From an uncultured Trueperaceae bacterium (GTDB lineage Bacteria > Deinococcota > Deinococci > Deinococcales > Trueperaceae): a DNA stretch of 14,196 bases. The notes under the pieces are model-generated. The model was not told the DNA's origin, made no database searches, and saw nothing but the letters and a program-made list of their open reading frames with translations. Every line of letters starts with the position of its first letter. Position 1 is the stretch's first letter. The DNA lies in NCBI GenBank assembly GCA_937911855.1, contig CALDPK010000182.1, positions 1 to 14,196 of the forward strand, written 5' to 3'. The position numbers and the translations under genes are program-made. Below, in pieces: positions 7,422 through 14,196 of this stretch.

Positions 7422-9253
7422 GCCGCACGCTCCCAGGGAGCAACCAGCCGCTGGATCAGGTTGACGGCGCTCACCAGAACGATGCCGAGCACGGCGGAGA
7501 TGATCAGCAGTATCCACACGTCAGCCACGCTGCCGGACTGCACCTGCCCCAGTATCTGGTAACCCAGGCCGCGGCGGTTGTTGGATTCCGTCTCGGCGAC
7601 CAGCGCCCCCACCAGCGCGGCAGCCATGCCCAGTTTCAGGCCCGTGAACAGGAACGGAGTGGCTGCCGGCAGCCGCACGCGCCAGAACACTTCCAGCTTG
7701 CTGGCGGCGTAGGAGCGCATGAGGTCCATGACCAGCGGTTCGACGGCGCGCAGTCCCTTGGTCGTGCTGACGACGATCGGGAAGAAGCACAGGTACGCGC
7801 CGACCAGCGCGGTAGGCAGCAGGCTGGTCTGGATGGTGATACCGAAGTTGCCCAGCACGAGCAGCAGGACCGGAACCAGCGCGATGATGGGAATAGTCTG
7901 TGACGCGATCGCCCAGGGCAGCAGCGTCCGCTCCAGCGGCCGGAAGATGACGAACAGCACGGCCAGGATGATGCCGAGGCTTGCGCCCAGCAGGAGCGCG
8001 GCTACGGTGCCCATCGTCGTGTAGAGCGTTGCACTGAGCACGTGGCGTTCGTCGCCCAGGGGGTAGCGGCTGAAGAATGGCTGTATCCGCTCGGCGATCC
8101 AGTGCGGGAACGGCACCGGATGCTGCGGCAGCGCCATGAAGCATTCCATGACGTCAGAGCCACAGGCGGGCCGGGAGTAGTGGACGTAACGGCTGGTCCA
8201 CACTGCGTCGCCTTCTGCGGGTGCCCGTGCCAGCAGTACCGTGCCTGCGGCCGGGTCATTCAACCAGTAATCGCGGTACTGACGCAGCTGGGCGTTGCGG
8301 GGTGGCGGCTGGGTGAATTCTATGACGCTGCCAGCCCGGTTGTAGTCCTGCGGCTCCTCCTGCAGCTGGCCGTCCATGACGAGCAGGCCTTCTGTGGAGG
8401 CGAAGGTGAACTGGCGGACGCTGCCGTCCACGCGCTCAGCGGGCCGTTCGGCGGTGTCGGTCAGCAGCTGGCTGTTCAGCCATACCCGCCGGGTGGTGTC
8501 CGCCTCGATGATGCGTTCGTCGGGGAAGCTGAACTGCCGGTTGGAGCCGTCCGTCACGCCCTGCAGCAGCGGGGCGAGGCTGAGGACCGAGCCGGCCAGG
8601 CGGACTTCGGAGCCCAGTTCGGCTGAAGGGCTGATCACCAGCAGGCCGGCGTCAGGCTGCAGTACTTCATAGTCATCCTCGACCCGCAGCAACTGCGCTC
8701 CGAACGGTGGCGGCACGGTGAAGACGACCGCAGCGCCGTCCAGCACGTACTGTTCGCCCTCCACCAGTACTTCGCCGTCCAGCAGCACGGGACCTTCTGC
8801 CGAGGCGAACAGGAAGCGGTCGCGGCTGCCGTCAGGGGGCAAGGCAGGCGGGACACTGCCGCGCTGCAGATGACGCCAGCTGCCGCCTGAAAGCGTGTAC
8901 AGCTCGAACTGTTCAGGCAGCTCGCTGCCGACCGTCCACGTGAGGGCACCGGCCGGTTCTGCCTCTGCAAGCCAGTCCACCCACGGGCCGGTATGGCCGC
9001 TTTCGAGCGCCTCCATTCCGAGGAGCGGCACGCCGGCCGTGTCATCGAACGAGGCTTCAGCAAGCGCCTGCTCGAGCGGCATTCCTTCATCAGGTATTAC
9101 GGGCGCAGGCTGCACGTAGGCGGTCTCGCGCAGCCATTTGCGGCTGTCCTCCATGTCCCGCCGGGCCATGGGGATGCCGAACAGCAGCGCGGCCGGGTAC
9201 ATGAGCAGCACCAGCACGATGAGGGTGACTGCCACAGGCACTGCGTTACGCAC
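7418..9253 (-). CDS. ABC transporter permease with large repeat-containing extracytoplasmic domain
   Basis: 611 residues, more than twice the usual ~260 for this family. One N-terminal membrane segment (about 5-28) is followed by about 375 hydrophilic residues, then the standard permease core with membrane segments from about 405 to 605. The core has a TIPIIALVPVLLL helix and an EAA loop at 510-541 (DLMRSYAASKLEVFWRVRLP onward). The inserted domain holds repeated beta-type units beginning DGS at 141, 235 and 277, plus three cysteines-poor linkers and Cys364/Cys371 near the core. The GTG start is fixed by an in-frame TGA five codons upstream, with GAGGGTGG between them. It lies 23 bp after the ATPase stop and overlaps the next permease by 4 bp. 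The topology puts the insert in the periplasm, where it could dock the binding protein or the cell envelope (inference). Confidence 0.85.
   Translation of the reverse strand: MRNAVPVAVTLIVLVLLMYPAALLFGIPMARRDMEDSRKWLRETAYVQPAPVIPDEGMPLEQALAEASFDDTAGVPLLGMEALESGHTGPWVDWLAEAEPAGALTWTVGSELPEQFELYTLSGGSWRHLQRGSVPPALPPDGSRDRFLFASAEGPVLLDGEVLVEGEQYVLDGAAVVFTVPPPFGAQLLRVEDDYEVLQPDAGLLVISPSAELGSEVRLAGSVLSLAPLLQGVTDGSNRQFSFPDERIIEADTTRRVWLNSQLLTDTAERPAERVDGSVRQFTFASTEGLLVMDGQLQEEPQDYNRAGSVIEFTQPPPRNAQLRQYRDYWLNDPAAGTVLLARAPAEGDAVWTSRYVHYSRPACGSDVMECFMALPQHPVPFPHWIAERIQPFFSRYPLGDERHVLSATLYTTMGTVAALLLGASLGIILAVLFVIFRPLERTLLPWAIASQTIPIIALVPVLLLVLGNFGITIQTSLLPTALVGAYLCFFPIVVSTTKGLRAVEPLVMDLMRSYAASKLEVFWRVRLPAATPFLFTGLKLGMAAALVGALVAETESNNRRGLGYQILGQVQSGSVADVWILLIISAVLGIVLVSAVNLIQRLVAPWERAA
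8267..8833 (-). repeat. Repeated beta-rich units within the long permease
   Basis: Protein-level repeats, not DNA repeats. Unit A (residues 141-195) and unit C (277-329) align along their length: DGS-x(3)-F-x-FAS-x-EG, then L/M-DG, then a Y-x(3-4)-G-x(2)-V/I-x-FT-x-PPP-x(2)-AQL core and a final DY. A partial unit B (235-263) begins DGSNRQFSF. Both full units are followed by a second similar stretch with P-x-AG and an E-G spacing (about 199-218 and 334-350). The pattern of a short beta strand, a DG/NG turn, a tyrosine, then FT and a PP-x(2-3)-A turn recalls units common in phage tail fibres; this resemblance is from memory, not from a search. Confidence 0.7.
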
Positions 9254-9276
9254 GGCGGGCCACCCTCAGCTTCATG

Positions 9277-10050
9277 TCAGTGGGCCTCGCGCAGTGATTC
9301 GCGCACTTCGGTCGCCAGCTCGAAGAACCGCTGCGACTCGCGGGTCTGCGCGTCACGGGGGTAGGGCAGGTCGACGTCGATAACTTTCTCGATCTTGCCG
9401 GGCCGTGGCGTCATGACCACGATGCGCGAGGACAGGAACACTGCCTCGGCGATGGAGTGGGTGACGAACATGATCGTCTTGCGCGTCTGCGACCAGATGC
9501 GCAGCAGCTCCTGGTTCATGACCTCGCGCGTTATCTCGTCGAGCGCGCCGAACGGTTCGTCCATCAGAAGCAGCCGCGGATCGAACGCCAGGGCGCGGGC
9601 TATCGACACGCGCTGCTGCATCCCGCCTGACAGCTGCCACGGGTACTGACGCTTGAAGTCCGCCAGGCCGACCAGGTCAAGCAGTTCGGCGGCCCGCTTC
9701 TCGCGCTCGGCCTTGCCGAAGCGCATGATCTCGAGCGGCAGCAGCACGTTGCGCAGCACCGAGCGCCATTCGAGCAGGGCTGGCGCCTGGAACACGTAGC
9801 CGTAATCCCGGTCCATCCTCGCCTGGCGCGGGTCTTTGTCCATGACCTTAAGTTCGCCTGCGGTGGGCTGCTCCAGGTCGGCTATCAGCCGCAGGAGCGT
9901 GGTCTTGCCGCAGCCTGACGGGCCGATCAGGCTGATGAACTCGCCCTGGTTGATGGTCAGGTTCGCGTCGCGCAGCGCCACCGTCTCGGTGCCGCGGCCG
10001 CGGAAAACCATGTTCAGGTCACGGACCTCGATGACTGCCTCGTCTGTCAC
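9277..10050 (-). CDS. ABC transporter ATPase, SsuB/TauB/ThiZ-type
   Basis: 257-residue cytoplasmic ATP-binding subunit with all expected motifs: Walker A GPSGCGKTT (43-51), Q-loop Gln88 in YVFQAPALLEW, signature LSGGMQQR (140-147), Walker B LLLMDEP (160-166), D-loop GALDE and switch His198 in VTHSIAEAVFLS. The ALLEWRSVLRNVLLPLE stretch after the Q-loop is typical of the nitrate/sulfonate/taurine/pyrimidine branch. The start is GTG at 10050, 8 bp after the dihydropyrimidinase stop, with no strong Shine-Dalgarno, so translation probably depends on coupling. It should energise the two permeases encoded next. Confidence 0.94.
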   Translation of the reverse strand: MTDEAVIEVRDLNMVFRGRGTETVALRDANLTINQGEFISLIGPSGCGKTTLLRLIADLEQPTAGELKVMDKDPRQARMDRDYGYVFQAPALLEWRSVLRNVLLPLEIMRFGKAEREKRAAELLDLVGLADFKRQYPWQLSGGMQQRVSIARALAFDPRLLLMDEPFGALDEITREVMNQELLRIWSQTRKTIMFVTHSIAEAVFLSSRIVVMTPRPGKIEKVIDVDLPYPRDAQTRESQRFFELATEVRESLREAH

Positions 10051-10058
10051 GGCGTGAT

Positions 10059-11435
10059 TCAGGACACTTGCCGCAGCAGCAGCTGCCCGCGGTCCTGCTC
10101 TCCTGTGAACTCGCCGTTCTCGACCTGCACCATGCCCCGGACCGTCACCAGCTCCGCGCGCCCGTCGACCTCCATGCCTTCGAAGCCGCTGTAATCGACG
10201 TTCATGGCGTGAGTGTCAGCGCTGATGGCTCCGCGCCAGTCCGGGTCCCAGATGACCAGGTCCGCGTCGCTGCCCACGGCGACTGTGCCCTTGCGCGGGA
10301 ACAGGTTGAAGAGCCGGGCCGTGCGGGTCGAAGCAGCGTCCACGAAGCGGTGCAGGTCCAGCTTCCCGCGGCTGACGCCGTAGGTGTAGAGCAGCTTGAC
10401 CCGCTCCTCGATAGCCGGGATGCCGTTGGGAATCATCGTGAAGGCTTCGCTGCCCATGTCTTTCTGGCCCTTGAAGTCGAACGGCGCGTGGTCCGTTGCG
10501 ACCGTGTCGATGAGTCCCGTTTCCAGGGCGCTCCACAGGTACTGCTGGTTGCGCCTGTCGCGCAGTGGTGGCGACATGACGTACTTGGCGCCCTCGAAAT
10601 CAGGGCGTTCCGCGAAGGTCTTGTCGAGCATCAGGTGGGGAATCACCGCTTCGATGCTGACGTCCACGCCGCGGGCTTTCGCGGCAACTGCTGCGTCGAG
10701 CGCCGGTTTGCAGCTCAGGTGCACGATGTAGCCGCGCGCGCCGGTCACCTCCAGGAAGGTCGTGAAATGGTGGACGCCGTCGGCCTCCACGCTTTCGGGC
10801 CGGCTCGGTTCGTGCCACTCGGGGCCGGATTTTCCTTCGGCCAGCAGCTGCTGCTGCAGCGCGCCGACGAGCTCCGCGTTCTCGCAGTGGGCGGTGACGA
10901 TCACGCCGAGTTCAGCTGCGAGTTCCAGCACCCGGAACAGCTCCTCGTCGTCGATGCCGAACGCACCTTTGTAGGCGAGGAACACCTTGAACGAAGTGAA
11001 GCCTTCAGCTACGAGCTGACGGAGCTGCGCTTCTGTTTCATCGTCGAACTGGGTCACGCCGATGTGGAAGCTGTAATCGCAGGCAGTGTTGCCCCTGGCC
11101 AGGTCTTTCCAGTGGGCCACGCCTTCCATCAGGTCGTTGCCGCGGGGCGGGGCGAGCATCTCGATGAACGTGGTGGTACCGCCGAGCAGTGCCGCGCGGC
11201 TCCCGGTCTGATGGCTGTCGGCCGTGACCGTGCCCATGAACGGCAGGTAGATGTGCACGTGCGGGTCGATGAAACCCGGGAACACGTACTTGCCGGTTGC
11301 GTCAATCACCCGGGCGTCCTCAGGGACGTTCAGACTGCGGCCGATGGCAGTTATCTTCTCGTCCTGGACGAGTATGTCGGCCGTGTAGCGACTGTCGGCG
11401 GTGATTATCTCGCCGCCCTTGATGAACAGGCTCAC
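10059..11435 (-). CDS. hydA: Dihydropyrimidinase (D-hydantoinase family)
   Basis: 458-residue cytoplasmic zinc amidohydrolase that opens dihydrouracil or dihydrothymine to N-carbamoyl-beta-alanine or N-carbamoyl-beta-aminoisobutyrate, the second step of reductive pyrimidine catabolism. The binuclear site is complete and falls at the residue numbers known for bacterial D-hydantoinases: His59 and His61 in DPHVHIYLPF, Lys150 (carboxylated) in SFKVFLAYKG, His183 in TAHCENAEL, His239 in YIVHLSC and Asp315 in ATDHAPFDFKGQK. Substrate-binding Tyr155, Ser288 in YVMSPP and Asn337 in MIPNGIP are present. The start is GTG at 11435 with a strong AGGAGG about 9 bp upstream. It begins 20 bp after the preA stop and ends 8 bp before the ATPase, so it belongs to the same transcript. 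Genes of this type are also labelled dht, pydB or hyuA. Confidence 0.94.
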   Translation of the reverse strand: MSLFIKGGEIITADSRYTADILVQDEKITAIGRSLNVPEDARVIDATGKYVFPGFIDPHVHIYLPFMGTVTADSHQTGSRAALLGGTTTFIEMLAPPRGNDLMEGVAHWKDLARGNTACDYSFHIGVTQFDDETEAQLRQLVAEGFTSFKVFLAYKGAFGIDDEELFRVLELAAELGVIVTAHCENAELVGALQQQLLAEGKSGPEWHEPSRPESVEADGVHHFTTFLEVTGARGYIVHLSCKPALDAAVAAKARGVDVSIEAVIPHLMLDKTFAERPDFEGAKYVMSPPLRDRRNQQYLWSALETGLIDTVATDHAPFDFKGQKDMGSEAFTMIPNGIPAIEERVKLLYTYGVSRGKLDLHRFVDAASTRTARLFNLFPRKGTVAVGSDADLVIWDPDWRGAISADTHAMNVDYSGFEGMEVDGRAELVTVRGMVQVENGEFTGEQDRGQLLLRQVS

Positions 11436-11455
11436 TCAGTTGACCTCCTCAGGTC

Positions 11456-12811
11456 TCAGTGGATGTCTATGCCTTTTTCCTCGCGGTACTGCTGCATCTT
11501 GTCCCAGCGCAGGGTCACGTCCGGGTGGGCGGCACTTATCTCGCCCCAGGTGACGCTTTCGCGCAACGGTGGCCGTTCGACCATGGTGATGCAATCATCG
11601 ACGGGGCAGACGAGCGAACACAGGTTGCAGCCGACGCAGTCGTCCTCACGCACGTACGGCAGCGGTCGGACCGAGCCGGTGTAGTTGGCCGGATCGACCT
11701 TCACGCCGTCGATCGTCAGGTCGATCGACTGGTGGGCGCCTTCGTCGCAGGCGGCGTAGCACAGGTTGCAGTGGATGCATTTTTCAGGATCGATCGAGGC
11801 GACCACGCGGAATGACAGGTCCATCTCGTTGAACGGTGAGTACTGCGGCACGCTCGCACCGATGACCTCCTGAACGCTGCTGGCTCCTTTCTCGTCGAGC
11901 CAGTTGCTGAGGCCGCTGCACAGTTCATCGATGATCTTGAAGCCGTATTTCATCACGGCGGTGCACACCTGGATGCTGCTGGCGCCCAGGAGCAGGAACT
12001 CCGCGGCGTCCCGCCACGTCTCCACGCCGCCCATGCCTGATACCGGCACTTCGAAGTCCCTGGTCGGCCCGAGCTGCATCGTTTCGCTCAGCATGCCAAG
12101 CGCGATGGGTTTTACCGCGGCGCCTGCGTAACCGCCGTGACCGCCCTTGCCGGCCCGGTTGGGCTGGATCTGGAAGTTGTCCAGGTCGACGCCGACCACG
12201 CTGTTGATGGTGTTGATCAGGCTGAGCGCGTCAGCGCCGCCGGCCAGTGCGGCCCGGGCCGGCACCTTGATGTCGGTGATGTTCGGGGTCAGCTTGACGA
12301 TGACCGGGATGCTGGCTGCTGCGGCGACCCAACTGGTGATCATCTCGCAGTACTCGGGTACCTGGCCGACGGCCGAGCCCATGCCGCGTTCACTCATGCC
12401 GTGCGGGCAGCCGTAGTTGAGTTCGATGGCGTCGGCACCAGTGTCCTCGATGCGCATTACCGCGTCACGCCACACGTCAGGATCGGACTCGAACATCGCC
12501 GAGACGATCACGGCACGGTCGGGCCACAGGCGCTTGACCTCTGCGATCTCCCGCAGGTTCACTTCGAGCGGGCGGTCGGAGATCAGTTCGATGTTGTTGA
12601 TCGCGACGAGTTTGTTGTTGCCGTAGTTGAAGCCGCCGTAGCGCGAGGACACGTTGAGTACCGGGGTGCCGATGGTCTTCCAGACGGCGCCGCCCCAGCC
12701 GTACTCGAACGCCTTGTTCACCTGGTAGGCGGTGTTGGTCGGCGGTGCGGAGGCCAGCCAGAACGGGTTGGGGCTCTTAACGCCCGCGAAGTTGATGCTC
12801 AGGTCAGCCAT
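11456..12811 (-). CDS. preA: NAD-dependent dihydropyrimidine dehydrogenase subunit PreA
   Basis: 451 residues. PreA pairs with PreT to reduce uracil or thymine to the 5,6-dihydro form with NADH, the first pathway step. Residues about 1-310 form the FMN-binding dihydroorotate-dehydrogenase-like barrel: NPFWLASAPPTN near the N-terminus, KTIG at 45-48, ELNYGCPHGMSERGMG (130-145) with active-site Cys135, and the phosphate-binding VSGMGGV (257-263). The C-terminus carries two ferredoxin-type 4Fe-4S motifs: Cys345-348-351-355 and Cys392-395-398-402. All match the E. coli-type enzyme, and the length is slightly above that of E. coli PreA. The ATG at 12809-12811 has GGAG just upstream and overlaps the 3' end of preT by 13 bp, so the two subunits are probably made together. 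Confidence 0.95.
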   Translation of the reverse strand: MADLSINFAGVKSPNPFWLASAPPTNTAYQVNKAFEYGWGGAVWKTIGTPVLNVSSRYGGFNYGNNKLVAINNIELISDRPLEVNLREIAEVKRLWPDRAVIVSAMFESDPDVWRDAVMRIEDTGADAIELNYGCPHGMSERGMGSAVGQVPEYCEMITSWVAAAASIPVIVKLTPNITDIKVPARAALAGGADALSLINTINSVVGVDLDNFQIQPNRAGKGGHGGYAGAAVKPIALGMLSETMQLGPTRDFEVPVSGMGGVETWRDAAEFLLLGASSIQVCTAVMKYGFKIIDELCSGLSNWLDEKGASSVQEVIGASVPQYSPFNEMDLSFRVVASIDPEKCIHCNLCYAACDEGAHQSIDLTIDGVKVDPANYTGSVRPLPYVREDDCVGCNLCSLVCPVDDCITMVERPPLRESVTWGEISAAHPDVTLRWDKMQQYREEKGIDIH

Positions 12812-13140
12812 TTGTCTCCATGAATCCTTCCTTCACCACGCACTGGCGGCTGCTCGGTAAGCCAGGCGTGGATGTAGCGCGCCGCGAGCTTGCCGTCCTG
12901 GACGGCGGTCACCGTCATCGCCTCACCCTGCAGTTTCGTGGCGTCACCGCCTGCGAACACCTTCGGGTTGCTGGTGCGCATGGCACTGTCGACAGTGGCG
13001 TAGCCGCGCTCGGTCTGCACGCCGAACTGTGCGAGTACGCGTCCCAGCTTCTCCTGGCCGATAGCCTTGATCACCTGGTCGCACTCGATGACGAAATTGC
13101 TGCCGGGAATCTCGCGAACGCCGCGGCGACCATCCCGCGG
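12799..13140 (-). CDS. preT: NAD-dependent dihydropyrimidine dehydrogenase subunit PreT, 3' fragment
   Basis: Only about the last 110 residues of a ~450-residue flavoprotein remain. Visible are the end of the NADPH/FAD domain (IPGSNFVIECDQVIKAIGQ, about 13111-13055) and the FAD-binding segment NPKVFAGGDATKLQGEAMTV with TAVQDGKLAAR. The full protein would carry an N-terminal Fe-S domain and a glutamate-synthase-small-subunit-like FAD/NAD(P) domain that feeds electrons to PreA. Upstream of about 13140 the frame stays open but reads Arg/Pro/His-rich nonsense (SSGPHPRD and beyond), while the sequence belongs to a different gene in another frame. The coordinate 13140 is an estimate of where preT homology ends. 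The truncation coincides with a composition change, so it is probably a join between two genomes and not a genuine gene loss. Confidence 0.85.
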   Translation of the reverse strand, partial: PRDGRRGVREIPGSNFVIECDQVIKAIGQEKLGRVLAQFGVQTERGYATVDSAMRTSNPKVFAGGDATKLQGEAMTVTAVQDGKLAARYIHAWLTEQPPVRGEGRIHGDKWLT

Positions 13141-13592
13141 GTGCGGACCTGATGACGGCCGCCGTCGCCGATGCGCGTGCGGACGACGCGCTGCTCGACG
13201 AACTCCAGCGATGACGCGAGTGCCGCCCGGTGCGCGTCATAGACGATGACGCGGGTCGCGTCATCGGCCAGCGCCCACGTCGCGTCATCCTCACTCACGG
13301 CCACATGCTTGAGCTTCAGCTCGCCCATGCTGGCCTCCTCGAACAGCACCGGCTGCACCTGAAACAAGGTCGCCCCAGCCACCACCTGCGCCATCGACTG
13401 CGCGCCTGGAAAATCACCCGCGATCAGCAGCTCACCGCTGGAGGTCACCGCAGCGGCCGTCACCTCGCGCGGCAGCCCGCTCAAGCCCACGGGCTTGGCG
13501 ACGGGCGCCTGGGCGCGCGCGATGGTGGGCGCGGTGAGCATCATCAGCGCCGCGCACAGCGCGGGCATCAGCCAGTGAGACAGTCGCGTCAT
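13071..13592 (-). CDS. Exported protein of unknown function, C-terminus lost at junction
   Basis: The start at 13592 is supported by GAGGA about 8-9 bp upstream and by a typical signal peptide (MTRLSHWLMPALCAALMMLT, then APTIARA, cleavage predicted after residue 27). An upstream extension of 42 codons is Arg-rich and overlaps the previous gene, so it is rejected. The mature part has short beta-type units (TAAAVTSSGELLIAGDF; HVAVSEDDATWALADD with TRVIVYD), as in beta-propeller proteins, but no named family is recognised. Natural sequence probably ends near 13140 (about 150 residues). The last ~20 codons to the stop at 13071 are preT DNA read out of frame. The gene lies 32 bp after the preceding one on the same strand, likely the same operon in its own genome. 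Style and composition suggest Myxococcota (low confidence). Confidence 0.6.
   Translation of the reverse strand: MTRLSHWLMPALCAALMMLTAPTIARAQAPVAKPVGLSGLPREVTAAAVTSSGELLIAGDFPGAQSMAQVVAGATLFQVQPVLFEEASMGELKLKHVAVSEDDATWALADDATRVIVYDAHRAALASSLEFVEQRVVRTRIGDGGRHQVRTRGMVAAAFARFPAAISSSSATR
13110..13150. other. Junction between two unrelated sequence blocks
   Basis: Left of about 13110 the minus strand reads as in-frame PreT. Right of about 13150 it reads as a different exported protein in another frame, and neither gene is complete at the join. No insertion sequence, terminal repeat, att-like duplication or tRNA is visible here. Base composition also shifts: GCGCGC runs become dense to the right. 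The exact base cannot be fixed because both frames stay open across the overlap. Confidence 0.7.
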
Positions 13593-13624
13593 GGGCTCAT
13601 CCTCTCTTGCATTGTCGAGCGCGC

Positions 13625-14194
13625 TCAGTCGAGCAGCGACACCATCCCAAACCCGCGCACCAGCGCGCGGCGTCGCCGCGCGACGACGTGGCGACGCCAC
13701 GCCTCCGCGCTCATGCACAGCCCGCGCGCGGCGTCCTCACGCTGCGCGTGCGCGTCCACCTCACCGCGCGCGCGCTCATCCAGCGCCAGATAGAACGCCT
13801 CCGCCAGCGCCTCCTCCAGCGCCATCAGCCGCTCCACCTGCGCCTCCACAGGATCGCGCGGGCTGATCGCCCGCACGCCATGCCACGCCTGACGATACGC
13901 CGCGCGCGTCGCCTCCTGCTCGCAGCTCGCGCCCGCGCGCTCCAGCGCGCGCTGCGCGCGCGTCACCAGCGAGTCCAGCGCAGGATCGCCGCTGGGCGCG
14001 CTTGAAGATCCGGCGTCTTGCTCTTGGCTCGTGTCCATCAGCCGTGTGCGCGCGCGCTCGATGTAAGGCTCAATAAACGCGCGGCAGTTGTAGAGGCTTC
14101 GCGGCGGCTGCGCCTCGTCCATCTGGCGCACCGCGTCGCGGATGCCTCGGCAGATCTGCGCCGCAGAAGCCCCCTGACGACGCCACCCCTCCAG
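13625..14194 (-). CDS. Hypothetical protein, 5'-truncated at the window edge
   Basis: The frame is open to the right edge, giving about 189 residues of an unfinished N-terminus. The first visible part (LEGWRRQGASAAQICRGIRDAV, then PPRSLYNCRAFIEPYIERAR) has regular W-x(3)-G and PP-x-SL-x(2)-C-x-FIE spacing that I associate with conserved uncharacterised myxobacterial proteins, but cannot confirm. After an acidic, Ser-rich linker (MDTSQEQDAGSSSAPSGD) the protein is almost all alpha-helical and Ala/Arg/Glu-rich, with a basic end (RRHVVARRRRALVRGFG). No signal peptide or membrane segment is seen. Coding bias is extreme GC with many GCGCGC runs, unlike the first 13 kb. A GTG at 14131 could serve as a start, but good coding character upstream argues that the gene begins outside the window. 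Confidence 0.6.
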   Translation of the reverse strand: MEGWRRQGASAAQICRGIRDAVRQMDEAQPPRSLYNCRAFIEPYIERARTRLMDTSQEQDAGSSSAPSGDPALDSLVTRAQRALERAGASCEQEATRAAYRQAWHGVRAISPRDPVEAQVERLMALEEALAEAFYLALDERARGEVDAHAQREDAARGLCMSAEAWRRHVVARRRRALVRGFGMVSLLD

Positions 14195-14196
14195 CA

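Noticed and set aside
7422..7517. 32-codon upstream extension of the 325-residue permease
   Set aside because: Its Arg/His/Pro-rich translation lies out of frame within the 3' end of the upstream permease gene. The ATG at 7421 in an ATGA overlap gives a normal membrane-protein start.
10068..11684. 538-codon plus-strand open frame
   Set aside because: It is exactly antisense to dihydropyrimidinase, whose metal ligands and start are fully supported. Long antisense frames are expected in GC-rich genes with strong third-position bias, and its protein is His/Val/Asp-rich without motifs.
12137..12823. 228-codon plus-strand open frame
   Set aside because: Antisense to preA, whose FMN and Fe-S motifs are intact.
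13110..13150. Integration site of a mobile element or natural transfer boundary
   Set aside because: No transposase, integrase, inverted repeat, target duplication or tRNA is visible at the junction. An assembly join explains two half genes better, though it is not proven.
13593..13718. 42-codon upstream extension of the exported protein at 13071-13592
   Set aside because: It would place Arg-rich sequence before a good signal peptide and overlaps the preceding gene. The ATG at 13592 has its own ribosome-binding site.
1..14196. CRISPR array, tRNA, rRNA or phage module
   Set aside because: No regularly spaced direct repeats, cloverleaf-like sequence or phage structural genes were found. The phage-like units are only short repeats within one permease.

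Overview
The window reads as one metagenome-style contig: both ends fall inside genes, and the sequence is GC-rich throughout. About 13.1 kb of the 14.2 kb is a locus for reductive pyrimidine (uracil/thymine) catabolism with its own ABC uptake system, from a proteobacterium, perhaps a gammaproteobacterium (low confidence, judged only from the look of the proteins). The last ~1.06 kb at the right has different base composition (dense GCGCGC runs) and two unrelated genes that look myxobacterial. The two parts meet inside preT at about 13,110-13,150.

Layout. On the plus strand, the 3' part of a CoA-acylating (methyl)malonate-semialdehyde dehydrogenase (mmsA-like, 3-1298) ends at a clear rho-independent terminator (1324-1359). 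It is followed by an M20-family N-carbamoyl-beta-alanine amidase (1449-2696), possibly on a leaderless mRNA. A very long hairpin (2725-2775) separates this from convergent genes. On the minus strand, read right to left, come the 3' fragment of preT (12799-~13140), preA (11456-12811), dihydropyrimidinase (10059-11435), an ABC ATPase (9277-10050), a 611-residue permease with a large repeat-bearing extracytoplasmic insert (7418-9253), a second permease (6444-7421), an NMT1/THI5-like binding protein (5323-6375) and, after a 114-bp gap with a hairpin, an 807-residue exported protein with a degenerate transglutaminase-like domain (2785-5208).

How the genes work together. PreT/PreA reduce uracil or thymine to the dihydropyrimidine. 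Dihydropyrimidinase opens the ring to the N-carbamoyl-beta-amino acid. The amidase releases ammonia, CO2 and beta-alanine (or beta-aminoisobutyrate). An aminotransferase, not seen here, would yield malonate or methylmalonate semialdehyde, and MmsA would convert that to acetyl-CoA or propionyl-CoA. The ABC system lies in the same run of genes, with overlaps or gaps of -13, 20, 8, 23, -4 and 68 bp, so it probably imports a pyrimidine or a related ureide. The operon promoter would lie upstream of preT and is missing.

The main oddities are the permease with phage-tail-like beta repeats, the pseudo-transglutaminase beside a catabolic operon, and the abrupt junction inside preT, which is most simply an assembly chimera.
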